From positions 186,001-250,000 of the forward strand of contig NZ_JAGHKO010000011.1 of the NCBI RefSeq assembly GCF_017742245.1: a stretch of DNA of 64,000 nt, read 5' to 3'. Under the pieces are notes generated by a model. That model worked only from the letters and a program-made list of their open reading frames with translations. It ran no database searches and was not told the DNA's origin. A program made the translations under genes and the position numbers. This document shows, piece by piece, positions 15,186-22,881 of the stretch (position 1 is the first letter of the stretch; every line of letters starts with the position of its first letter). The DNA is from Niastella soli (GTDB taxonomy: Bacteria > Bacteroidota > Bacteroidia > Chitinophagales > Chitinophagaceae).

Positions 15186-16694
15186 TTATCGTAAAAGTAC
15201 TGTGCTGTCCTTTAACAGGGGCAGCTGGTTATTGAAATATTTGTTCAAAATAACCCTGAAGCTGTTTACCGGGCTTATGCTGTCATTGAGATACTGATAT
15301 TGTCCGTCTGAAAAATACCAGGCGTTCAAGTTCATAAAATTCATATTGCGTGGTGTATTGGGCTCATTCTCCCGGTAGCCATGATCGCCTTCTATAATAA
15401 CTACCCGTGGGCGGGTAAAAGGTTGGCTGGCTGCCTGTACAATAGAATCTATCCAGGTATTTGTATATTGTAATTGCTCCAGGTAAAGGCCACGGTTGTT
15501 TCTGGTGTCATATGTATCGTTGGTATATAGCTGGTTGGGTACGCCTTCCTTATCAAAGTAAAAAGGTGAATGTGGCATCATAATGTGGCAAAACACAAAT
15601 TTGGGTTGATTATTCTGCGTTTGTAATGCCTGTAGTAAAAGTTGCAGATGCTGGCGGTTACGGGCAATAAAATTTGTTTGCGTGGCTTTGCGCGCTGCCA
15701 GGTTTTTTTTAATAAGAAAAGGTAAGTGCAATGTATTAATGTTCCATAAAATGTCTTTTTGAATACACCCCCAGATGGTTTCTTTATACATAGTGCCATT
15801 TTCATAATCGTTAAAATAGCGTGATGTATGCACGGGATACTTGTCCAAATCGCACAAACCGTAATTGTAGATGGTATAGCCAGCATTTGCCAGCAATTGT
15901 GGCAGGTGGCTCATTTTTAAAGAATACCAGCCTTTTAACATGGTATGTGCATCTGTAAATTCGTTTTCAAGGGGGGCATTAAAATACTGCAGGTTTAAGG
16001 TTGAAGCAAGGGAAAGGGGGGTTGAATTGTAATTACTTTTTGAATTATGAACAATATAAAAATGGTTGGCAAGCAAAGTTGAATCGAGCTGGCTGTTGTT
16101 AAACCCCAGATATTGTTGCAAACCAACCGAACTGGCATATTCATCAAATACAATAAAGAAAATATCGGGTTGGTTTTTAGCGGGCCCTGTAATGGCTGCG
16201 GTGACAGGCGGGTTGTTAGTTGCATACGTTTGTGCCTGCCGGCTGGTTAACAGTTTGCCAGCTATTTGCAACCCCTCTATGGCGGTAAGCAACAAAAACA
16301 GATAGGTGAAGTATTGAGCTGTTTTTTGTATTTGCCGGCTGCGTTTAATGATCAGGGAAAATGCTATAAAGACAATCAGTAAAAGCGGCAGCAGTATTTT
16401 ATAGGAAGCAATAAACCGTAGTATGGGCGTACTTTTAATAAAATCGTGGAGCGCACCAAAAAAGAAAAAAATGATCAACGCGCCGGTAGTCCAAACTCCC
16501 CCTTTTGCCCATGTTTTAAACAACCATTTGCCGGAAAGTAACAGTCCTGCAGCCAGTAAAACATAATACAACAAATACTCCACTGTTAACGTTGCCGGTA
16601 TTAAGCGAAAGTATTGGTTCAGCGCATGCAGTACAAAAAAAAGTGGAAGTAAAAAAGTATGAAATGGTAGCTGTTTAAGGTGTGCTGGTGGCAT
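15186..16694 (-). CDS. Membrane-anchored sulfatase/alkaline-phosphatase-superfamily protein
   Basis: This 502-residue protein starts with about five membrane helices (residues 12-30, 38-56, 69-85, 98-116, 127-145). A catalytic-type domain from about 175 is expected outside the inner membrane. Visible superfamily features are the first metal-binding strand DIFFIVFDEY (D184), the nucleophile region NYNSTPLSLAS (T225 is the candidate), HIMMPHSPFYF and VVIIEGDHGYRE near the C-terminus. The arrangement resembles lipoteichoic-acid-synthase-like or phosphoethanolamine-transferase-like enzymes, which move phospho-headgroups between lipids or glycans. The substrate is unknown. It is the last gene of a tight operon, starting 5 bases after the methyltransferase stop codon. 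Confidence 0.75.
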   Translation of the reverse strand: MPPAHLKQLPFHTFLLPLFFVLHALNQYFRLIPATLTVEYLLYYVLLAAGLLLSGKWLFKTWAKGGVWTTGALIIFFFFGALHDFIKSTPILRFIASYKILLPLLLIVFIAFSLIIKRSRQIQKTAQYFTYLFLLLTAIEGLQIAGKLLTSRQAQTYATNNPPVTAAITGPAKNQPDIFFIVFDEYASSVGLQQYLGFNNSQLDSTLLANHFYIVHNSKSNYNSTPLSLASTLNLQYFNAPLENEFTDAHTMLKGWYSLKMSHLPQLLANAGYTIYNYGLCDLDKYPVHTSRYFNDYENGTMYKETIWGCIQKDILWNINTLHLPFLIKKNLAARKATQTNFIARNRQHLQLLLQALQTQNNQPKFVFCHIMMPHSPFYFDKEGVPNQLYTNDTYDTRNNRGLYLEQLQYTNTWIDSIVQAASQPFTRPRVVIIEGDHGYRENEPNTPRNMNFMNLNAWYFSDGQYQYLNDSISPVNSFRVILNKYFNNQLPLLKDSTVLLR

Positions 16695-16699
16695 AATGG

Positions 16700-18073
16700 T
16701 TATCCTTTTCTTTTCATATAGTACAATATCCGGTGGGTGCCGGGAACCGGTACCTTTTCAATGATGCTGAAATACCTGGTGAAATATTGCTCAAAATGGT
16801 GCACATCGTAATCAATGAATGTATCGGGTCTTGTCTTCAACATCTGCTGTACCTTTTCATCTTCCTTTGGCACAAATTCAATGATCAACTGGGGGGCTAT
16901 GTCGTTGAAATAATCAGCCAGTACCGGTAACGAGATGTTCTTGCCAATAACGAGGTGGTGAACAAGGGCCAGTGCTGCTACCAGGTCGGTTTTAATGCGG
17001 TCATGAAAGGCAGCCCTTTCCCGGTTATGAAACCCGATGGCCGGGGAAGGGTTGGCTATGTCGAGCATCAGGGGCGTTATATTCCCGATATTGTTATTCT
17101 TTATCTCCTGGTAAAGCCTCGAGATACAACGGGAGTCTGAATCGGTAGCTATGACCTGCATGCCATGGCTGGCGAAGAGCCGGGAAAAATAGCCATCATT
17201 GGCGCCCAGGTCAAGCACACTACGGGCGTTGTTTGACTGGCAGAATTGCTGAATGATCTTTTCTTTCTCCTGTAAATATTCCTTGCTCAGAATGGTATCT
17301 TCGTAATAATTGCTCCAGGTTGTTTTATAGGACTTATTAGCCGGAAAGTCGGTGATGATGTTGACCAGGTGGCTGATCACATCCAGCAGTTTTTTCTTGC
17401 TGAATGCCGCGGTTTGTTTGTTGGCCCGCGAGCTGGTTGTGGCGGTATGTTGCAGGTATACGTGCAACCATACACCCAGGCTCAGGCGGCTTTTTAGGGG
17501 CAACAGTTTGGCCACAAAATCAACCGGGATCCCATCAATATAAGTGCTGAGTATTTTTTGAATATCGGTCTTTAGGTAATGTTCCAGGTATAATGGGAAC
17601 AGGAAACATTGACAAAACTGCCTGTACGCGATCCAGGGTTGTTTAGGATCGTATGTATCGAAGGACAGTGTATCTATGAAGATGGGCTTTCCTTTGTGGA
17701 ATTGAATATTGTAGGGCGTGCCGTCCTTCAATATCATGCCATGGTGCAAGGCTGTTTTTAACACCGAAAGTGTGAGCAGGGCTGCGTCCTGCAGTTGTTC
17801 AAAACACCATTCGTAGGCGTAGCTGATAGGGGAGATGGGTTGGGGCAGCAGGGTAGTGTACCATTCTGCCAGGCCCGTTTTATTTTCAGCTATTTCCTCA
17901 TGGGCAATAAGCTGATGGCGGTCTACCAGCTGTTTGTACAAACCGGAATCCAGCAATTGACGGTATTGTGCAGCGTAATATTGATTTACCTGCCGGTATA
18001 ACATTCCTTCCGACTCAAATACAAAACCCGAAGGGTCCTTAAATGAGGAAGGATGGCGTGTATAATTTGTCAT
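16700..18073 (-). CDS. NoeA-like two-part protein: kinase-like loop followed by class I SAM methyltransferase
   Basis: This 457-residue protein resembles NoeA-type proteins. The C-terminal third is a class I SAM-dependent methyltransferase: motif I SVLDLGANDGYFS at 286-297 and a following acidic strand end IATDSDS. The middle region contains LKDGTPYNIQF and KPIFIDTLSF at 115-138. D117-x4-N122 and D134 are spaced like the catalytic-loop Asp/Asn and the metal-binding Asp of kinase folds. Residues 140-285 are helical with no clear match. It probably modifies a glycan or lipid-linked substrate, inferred from the sulfatase-like neighbour. Its ATG overlaps the stop codon of the upstream micro-protein (ATGA), which suggests translational coupling. 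Confidence 0.7.
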   Translation of the reverse strand: MTNYTRHPSSFKDPSGFVFESEGMLYRQVNQYYAAQYRQLLDSGLYKQLVDRHQLIAHEEIAENKTGLAEWYTTLLPQPISPISYAYEWCFEQLQDAALLTLSVLKTALHHGMILKDGTPYNIQFHKGKPIFIDTLSFDTYDPKQPWIAYRQFCQCFLFPLYLEHYLKTDIQKILSTYIDGIPVDFVAKLLPLKSRLSLGVWLHVYLQHTATTSSRANKQTAAFSKKKLLDVISHLVNIITDFPANKSYKTTWSNYYEDTILSKEYLQEKEKIIQQFCQSNNARSVLDLGANDGYFSRLFASHGMQVIATDSDSRCISRLYQEIKNNNIGNITPLMLDIANPSPAIGFHNRERAAFHDRIKTDLVAALALVHHLVIGKNISLPVLADYFNDIAPQLIIEFVPKEDEKVQQMLKTRPDTFIDYDVHHFEQYFTRYFSIIEKVPVPGTHRILYYMKRKG

Positions 18074-18249
18074 TTAGCTATATCGTCTCCCTCAGTATCC
18101 TCTTTTTTTGGCTTCCAGAAGAAAGCCTTAACTTTCCACCATAGGTTTTTAAAGTAGAACAGTGCTCCCAAAATAGCGGCAATGATCATTTGTATCAGAT
18201 AACTGCCGCTACCCGGGTCTACATATAATAGGATACTTGCTTGTGTCAC
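18070..18249 (-). CDS. DPGSGSY membrane micro-protein (59 aa, GTG start)
   Basis: A 59-residue gene is wedged between two longer ones. It starts with GTG at 18249, inside a GTGA that also holds the TGA stop of the M42 peptidase. It ends in an ATGA that holds the start of the methyltransferase. The product opens with VTQASILLYVDPGSGSYLIQ, followed by one hydrophobic helix (MIIAAILGALFYF, about 21-33). A basic Trp/Phe-rich stretch (KNLWWKVKAFFWKPKK) comes next, then an acidic end. The two 4-base overlaps and the clean topology argue that it is real. The DPGSGSY motif before the helix is the likely functional part. I cannot name a function; it may anchor or organise the methyltransferase/sulfatase pair. 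Confidence 0.75.
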   Translation of the reverse strand: MTQASILLYVDPGSGSYLIQMIIAAILGALFYFKNLWWKVKAFFWKPKKEDTEGDDIAK

Positions 18250-19364
18250 AGGTAGCTTAAATTTGTTTTCGGCGTTAAAGATAATAAAGTCTCATACATT
18301 AAGCGAATGGTCTGCTCTATATCGCTCTTATGCAGCATTTCAACCGTTGTGTGCATATAGCGCAGCGGAATTGAGATCAGTACTGATGGACAACCATCAT
18401 TGGCATAGGCAAATGCATCGGTGTCGGTACCGGTACTGCGTGAAACAGTGCGCATCTGCACTGGAATGGTGTTCTTTTCAGCTACATCCGTTACCAGGTT
18501 CAGCAGTTTGTTATGTACCGCCGGACCGTAAGCCAATGAGGGGCCTTTTCCGCAAGCTACATCTCCCTCAATGATCTTGTTGATCATGGGGGTATAGGTA
18601 TCGTGCGTAACATCGGTAATGATGGCCACATTGGGTTTTATGCGACGGGCGATCATTTCAGCACCACGCAAACCAATTTCTTCCTGTACGGCATTTACAA
18701 CGTATAAACCGTAGGGTAATTGCCTTTTATTTTCTTTTAATAAACGGGCTACTTCAGCGATCATAAAACCACCTACGCGGTTATCGAAAGCACGACCTAT
18801 ATAATAATCATTGGCCAGCTCATCGAACCCATCCTGGTAGGTAACAACAGCGCCAATGTGTATACCCAGGTCTTCCACCTCTTTTTTATTACGGGCGCCG
18901 CTATCGAGGAAAAGGTTCTCTACTTTGGGTTGAGGGTCCTTTGCATCGGGGTTGTGTAAGCGGGTATGAATGGCAGGCCAGCCAAAAACAGCTTTAACCG
19001 GTCCTTTCTTCCCATGAATAAATACCCGTTGTCCGGGGGCTATCACATGGTCAACACCACCATTGCGTTTCAGATAGATCAATCCTTCGGGGGTGATGTA
19101 GTTTACAAACCAGCTGATCTCATCGGCATGGGCCTCTATTACCACTTTAAACTCAGCTTTGGGATTGATAACGCCTACAGCTGTACCATAAGGGTCAACA
19201 AAGGTGGTATCAACCAGCGGGGACACATATTCTAACCATAATTTCTGTCCGCTGCTCTCAAAGCCAACAGGTGAAGGATTGTTTATATAATTTTGGAAAA
19301 ATTTAAAAGCCTTATCGGTCAATGTGTATGTACTTGCAGAAGCGGTCGTTTTACTTTTAGCCAT
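18246..19364 (-). CDS. M42 family aminopeptidase (FrvX/endoglucanase M-like)
   Basis: This 372-residue enzyme is a tetrahedral M42 metallo-aminopeptidase, a large cytoplasmic complex that trims peptides. The di-metal site is complete: H79 and D81 in EAHADE, D194 in RAFDNRVGG, the E228-E229 pair in VQEEIGLRGA, D251 in IITDVTHD and the late His in MHTTVEMLH. Length is normal. The N-terminal 10 residues are a short Ser/Ala/Thr tail. Its stop codon overlaps the GTG start of the DPGSGSY micro-protein, so it is the first gene of the coupled group. It may nevertheless be functionally unrelated to it. A TATCTTTT element about 20 bases upstream of the start is a weak promoter candidate. Confidence 0.9.
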   Translation of the reverse strand: MAKSKTTASASTYTLTDKAFKFFQNYINNPSPVGFESSGQKLWLEYVSPLVDTTFVDPYGTAVGVINPKAEFKVVIEAHADEISWFVNYITPEGLIYLKRNGGVDHVIAPGQRVFIHGKKGPVKAVFGWPAIHTRLHNPDAKDPQPKVENLFLDSGARNKKEVEDLGIHIGAVVTYQDGFDELANDYYIGRAFDNRVGGFMIAEVARLLKENKRQLPYGLYVVNAVQEEIGLRGAEMIARRIKPNVAIITDVTHDTYTPMINKIIEGDVACGKGPSLAYGPAVHNKLLNLVTDVAEKNTIPVQMRTVSRSTGTDTDAFAYANDGCPSVLISIPLRYMHTTVEMLHKSDIEQTIRLMYETLLSLTPKTNLSYL

Positions 19365-19432
19365 ATTTACAGTATTAAAAGATAAAATCCTGTTCTATAT
19401 ATGATAAAATTATCGATTTAATTGGCGCAAAA

Positions 19433-20275
19433 TTACTTATTTGGGATGAATATCGTCAATAGTGACGAAAACATCATCAATCCATCCAGCACAAAATAAT
19501 AAAGGTAATCGCTGAAATTCTTTTTGGCTACCGGGTATAACAGGGCGGTTATAACGCCGGGAATAAGTAAGAGAACAGTAGTGAGGGCCGAAAGTTCATA
19601 GAAATATAAGGCTATAGTGCTGATTGCAAACCCTACCAGGGTCAGGGCAAACAGCTTATTGATGCCCGCTACGTTAAAATAAGTGATCATACTGCGGATG
19701 CCCGATAGTTTGTCATAATCCCGGTCGCGGTAATCGAAAATGATGCAAATAGCATAAATGAGCAAAAAACGGCTGGTGCAGAACAATACCGTAGCCATGT
19801 TCCAATGATGGTCATCAATGGCAATGGGCAAAAAAGTGGTTACATACATCCATACAAAAGCCAGGAAAATAGTTTTGCCTATCGCAATCTTGCTGAGCCA
19901 GGCAAAAGGGCCAAATTGTAGTTTGGGGGCTGAATACAGAAAGGTAAGAAGTACTGCGCCGGCCAGCCAGATCCAGTGTTCAATGAATTGAAAAAAATAC
20001 CAGATAGAAACAAGGGTGCCAATGGCAGTAAGCGCCAGGTGCAGTGTTTTATGATGCTCCGTCCAGCGGATGCGGGCATTTTCACTGGTAGCATCGCCAC
20101 TCAAATACCAATGGAAATTATAACTGCAAAGGGTAGAAAAAAATACAAACACCAGGTACGCAAGATGGTTGTACTGCAGATGGAGTAATTGATTGGTTTG
20201 AATTACCATCATCAAGGCACAACCGGCAATAAACAAACTGGTGAACAGAAACAGATCAAATAAATATTTCAACAT
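19433..20275 (-). CDS. UbiA-like prenyltransferase-family membrane protein
   Basis: This 280-residue protein has about eight membrane helices. The second Asp-rich motif of the UbiA superfamily is clear (IIFDYRDRDYDKLSGIRS, about 177-194), including the Gly-Ile-Arg-Ser tail. The first Asp-rich motif, normally NDxxDxxxD, is degenerate here (YNFHWYLSGDATSENARIRW). The protein may therefore be a UbiA paralogue with altered or lost prenyltransferase activity, or may bind its diphosphate substrate differently. It lies 23 bases after the lipoprotein gene and 68 bases before the M42 gene on the same strand, so a longer transcript is possible. The family normally joins a prenyl chain to an aromatic or similar acceptor in the inner membrane. 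Confidence 0.65.
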   Translation of the reverse strand: MLKYLFDLFLFTSLFIAGCALMMVIQTNQLLHLQYNHLAYLVFVFFSTLCSYNFHWYLSGDATSENARIRWTEHHKTLHLALTAIGTLVSIWYFFQFIEHWIWLAGAVLLTFLYSAPKLQFGPFAWLSKIAIGKTIFLAFVWMYVTTFLPIAIDDHHWNMATVLFCTSRFLLIYAICIIFDYRDRDYDKLSGIRSMITYFNVAGINKLFALTLVGFAISTIALYFYELSALTTVLLLIPGVITALLYPVAKKNFSDYLYYFVLDGLMMFSSLLTIFIPNK

Positions 20276-20298
20276 CCTGAATCACTGTGGTCCGCAAG

Positions 20299-20763
20299 TT
20301 AAGACCTTTCTATTACAAGTTGCTCAGTTGTTACTGTATCACTGACATTTCCGCCTCTGTCTTTCACTATGATTTTAAAAATAATAGTGTCTGGTTCCTT
20401 GCCATTTGGTGCGTTCGGCTGATTGCGGGGGTTCTCTGAAGCAACAAGATCTGTATTTAATATCGTCAGTTTTATTTCGCCTTTTGATTTTTCAGGGAAA
20501 TCTGGAAGCCTGTAAGGTAAAATGGGGAACTGCACTGGCTTTTGAATGGAATTAAGCCGCTCTTTATACAAATAAACCGAATCCAGGTCGCCCTGTTTAT
20601 CGGTAAACCCTAATAATATTTCTGTATAACTACCGCTTAATACCGATACCTGGGTAGGGTTAACTGATTTTATTTCAACGGTAGGTTTGTCCTGAAACTT
20701 ATCTTTGCCGCAAGCGGCAAACAGTATTAAACCAAGGGCGCTATATAAAACAAGCTTTTGCAT
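20299..20763 (-). CDS. Hypothetical lipoprotein
   Basis: This 154-residue protein begins with a lipoprotein signal peptide; the lipobox LFAAC ends at Cys18. The mature part is beta-rich and resembles a single Ig-like domain: PTVEIKSVNPTQVSVLSGSY, then GDLDSVYLYKERLNS and FKIIVKDRGGNVSDTV. Such domains occur in Bacteroidota surface lipoproteins, but no specific family is recognised. It is expected on the periplasmic or outer face of the outer membrane. It is divergent from the LuxE-like gene and precedes the UbiA-like gene by 23 bases. Confidence 0.7.
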   Translation of the reverse strand: MQKLVLYSALGLILFAACGKDKFQDKPTVEIKSVNPTQVSVLSGSYTEILLGFTDKQGDLDSVYLYKERLNSIQKPVQFPILPYRLPDFPEKSKGEIKLTILNTDLVASENPRNQPNAPNGKEPDTIIFKIIVKDRGGNVSDTVTTEQLVIERS

Positions 20764-20813
20764 ATGTTGTTATTGTCGTGACAAATTTAAAGCCTAAAGT
20801 CTGCAATAAATTT

Positions 20814-21800
20814 ATGATTTGTGAAATTGAAGATAAAATTTTTACCCTGGAACCGGTTGATTTTGAACAATTGGCACTCGAGGTCTTCCAATTCCAATAC
20901 AATAATAATGCTATTTATCAGCAATACGTAAATGCATTGTCAATAGTTGGGTCAAGCGTGCGATCAATAGACCAGATCCCTTTTTTGCCTATCCGGTTCT
21001 TCAAAACGGCCGATATAAAAACCACCGTTTTTGAACCGGAAGCCGTTTTTGAAAGCAGTGGTACTACCCAAACCGTCAACAGCCGCCATTATGTAAAGGA
21101 CCTGGCCATTTACCAGCGTAGCTTTTTACAGGCCTGGGAGCAGTTTTACGGCCCTGTGCAAGACTGGTGTGTGATAGGGCTGTTGCCAGCCTATCTGGAA
21201 CGCCAGAACTCCTCGTTGGTGGTAATGGTGAATGAAATGATCAAGCTGAGCGGGCATGCACAAAGCGGCTTTTATTTATACGAACATGAAAAGCTGGCGG
21301 CTGTATTACAGGAACTCGAAAGACAGGGCCAAAAGACCTTATTAATCGGCGTTACCTTCGGATTGCTTGATTTTGCGGAGCAGTTTCCCATGCCATTAAA
21401 ACATACTATTGTAATGGAAACCGGGGGGATGAAGGGGCGCCGCCGGGAAATGACCCGCGAAGAAGTGCATACCATCCTTAGCATGGCCTTTAAAACCCCG
21501 TTAATTCATTCAGAGTACGGCATGACCGAACTGCTCTCACAGGCTTATTCATACGGACATGGGTTGTTCGATTGCCCCCCATGGATGAAGGTGCTGGTAC
21601 GACAGGATGATGACCCGCTCGATGTTCGGGTAGCCGGCAGCGGGGTTATAAATATCATTGACCTGGCCAACCTGTATTCCTGTGCCTTTATTGCAACCGA
21701 TGATGTGGGCACTGTACAGGCCGATGGAAGTTTTGAGGTGCTGGGCCGCGTTGATACCAGCGATATTAGAGGCTGTAATTTGTTATTAGCCGGTATTTAG
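20814..21800 (+). CDS. LuxE/ANL-superfamily acyl-protein synthetase-like protein
   Basis: This protein of about 328 residues resembles LuxE-type acyl-protein synthetases, a branch of the adenylate-forming ANL superfamily. The phosphate-loop-like motif FESSGTTQTVNSRHY, the central FGLLDFAEQF and METGGMKGRRREMTREE segments, SEYGMTELLSQAY and the late ATDDVGTVQADGSFEVLGRVDTSDIRG are all typical. These enzymes activate an acyl group with ATP. The Bacteroidota members are mostly uncharacterised and often annotated acyltransferase. An upstream in-frame GTG at 20778 would add 12 residues, but it lies only 14 bases from the divergent lipoprotein start. The ATG at 20814, which begins MICEIEDKIFTLEP, is preferred. 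Confidence 0.75.
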   Translation: MICEIEDKIFTLEPVDFEQLALEVFQFQYNNNAIYQQYVNALSIVGSSVRSIDQIPFLPIRFFKTADIKTTVFEPEAVFESSGTTQTVNSRHYVKDLAIYQRSFLQAWEQFYGPVQDWCVIGLLPAYLERQNSSLVVMVNEMIKLSGHAQSGFYLYEHEKLAAVLQELERQGQKTLLIGVTFGLLDFAEQFPMPLKHTIVMETGGMKGRRREMTREEVHTILSMAFKTPLIHSEYGMTELLSQAYSYGHGLFDCPPWMKVLVRQDDDPLDVRVAGSGVINIIDLANLYSCAFIATDDVGTVQADGSFEVLGRVDTSDIRGCNLLLAGI

Positions 21801-21866
21801 ATTTTAACAGCCTCTTATGCAACGATATAGATATATATATAGTCAATTACTAAAAGGAAACCGAAT

Positions 21867-22244
21867 ATGAAGTTATTAGTATTTTTAGCTATGGCCGCCA
21901 CCATGCCAGCTTTATCATCCAAGTGTAACAAAACTCATAAACCCGATGAGTTTTTACAAGGCAAGGTGATCAGAATTTCATGCGCCAGCTTTGTTGTTCA
22001 GGTAACGAACAACGATTCAATAGGTGAAGATGGCTGGAAGGACCAATCGAATAACAACGCATCATATGATAATGTGTTTGCCGCAAGCAACCCCTGTAAA
22101 TTACCTGCAGGTGTAAAAGCAGGCGCCACTATTAAGTTTAAGGTCAGCCCGGCAAAAGCAAATGATTGTATAACGTGTATGATGTTCGATGCGCCACCCA
22201 CCGCCCGATTCGATATCAATGAAATGACGGTGGTAGAGAAATAA
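21867..22244 (+). CDS. Small secreted cysteine-containing protein
   Basis: This 125-residue protein is not recognised. It has a signal sequence (MKLLVFLAMAATMPALSS) and six later cysteines (SKCNK, ISCAS, NPCKLPAG, NDCITC and neighbours), which suggests disulfide bonds in the periplasm. The first cysteine lies close to the cleavage site, but the preceding residues (SSK) are a poor lipobox. The mature part reads as a compact beta domain with GKVIRISCASFVVQV near its start, resembling an OB- or SHOCT-free small fold without a clear family. A terminator follows directly, so the gene is a monocistron. Confidence 0.65.
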   Translation: MKLLVFLAMAATMPALSSKCNKTHKPDEFLQGKVIRISCASFVVQVTNNDSIGEDGWKDQSNNNASYDNVFAASNPCKLPAGVKAGATIKFKVSPAKANDCITCMMFDAPPTARFDINEMTVVEK

Positions 22245-22264
22245 TAATGATTTAAATGAATACA

Positions 22265-22302
22265 AAAAGGGGCATGCCAACAGGTGTGGCCCTTTTGTTT
22301 TT
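22265..22302 (+). terminator. Rho-independent terminator after the small secreted protein gene
   Basis: AAAAGGG (22265-22271) pairs with CCCTTTT (22290-22296), followed by GTTTTT. Its presence argues against the long alternative start of the cupin gene at 22256. Confidence 0.8.
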
Positions 22303-22360
22303 AAGGGCAGTCTGGAGTTATTTTAGTAACTTACTGTACAACCCTTTTAACCAAAAAGTC

Positions 22361-22837
22361 ATGGAGACCAAAGCTACGCACGGTTTTAAAATTGATGCTG
22401 GTCAGGACCGCTTCGAGGAAAAAATTACTTTTCTGGGCGGCACCTTTGAGTGTAAAGTATCAGCCAATGACAGCAGAAATGGTTTATGTGTATATGATAC
22501 TACCAAAATGAGTAAAGGCGGTCCGCCTTATCATTTTCACTATACACAGGATGAGTGGTTCTACATTCTGGAGGGCGAATTTGTTTTCAAGATCGGGGAC
22601 GATATATTTAATGCCAAAGCCGGTGATGCCGTATTTGCACCCCGGCAAATTCCACACACCTTTGCCAAAATAGGTGATGCCAATGGCAGAATGCTGGTGG
22701 TATATCAACCTGCCGGCACCATGGATGAATTCTTTCAACAGGCCAGTCAGTTGCCTGATGGTACCCTGCGCGATTTTGAACGGTTATACCGCATTCATGG
22801 AATGGAAATAGTTGGCCCGCCCCTTAAGTTTGAATAA
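22361..22837 (+). CDS. Cupin-domain protein
   Basis: This 158-residue protein has a single beta-barrel cupin domain. Cupin motif 1 is YHFHYTQDEWFYILEGEF (two His, one Glu), and motif 2 is AGDAVFAPRQIPHTF with the last metal-binding His. The preceding GGTFECKVSAND and the later DANGRMLVVYQPAG are typical of quercetin-dioxygenase-like or pirin-like small cupins. A metal-dependent oxygenase or isomerase activity on a small molecule is possible but cannot be narrowed. The ATG at 22361 is chosen over 22256 because the longer form would read through the terminator at 22265. A dispersed palindromic repeat follows 10 bases after the stop. Confidence 0.8.
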   Translation: METKATHGFKIDAGQDRFEEKITFLGGTFECKVSANDSRNGLCVYDTTKMSKGGPPYHFHYTQDEWFYILEGEFVFKIGDDIFNAKAGDAVFAPRQIPHTFAKIGDANGRMLVVYQPAGTMDEFFQQASQLPDGTLRDFERLYRIHGMEIVGPPLKFE

Positions 22838-22847
22838 ACCCTGCATC

Positions 22848-22875
22848 GCCCTCCGAAGCTTTAGCGAAGGAGGGC
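22848..22875. repeat. Dispersed palindromic repeat, copy 4
   Basis: GCCCTCC (22848-22854) pairs with GGAGGGC (22869-22875) around gaagctttagcgaa. The core is the same as copy 1, with compensating changes in the arms (CCGCC to CCTCC paired with GGAGG). It sits between two converging genes. Confidence 0.8.
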
Positions 22876-22881
22876 AAAACA

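Noticed and set aside
22256-22360. N-terminal extension of the cupin gene
   Set aside because: It would translate the terminator of the preceding gene; the ATG at 22361 matches the family start.
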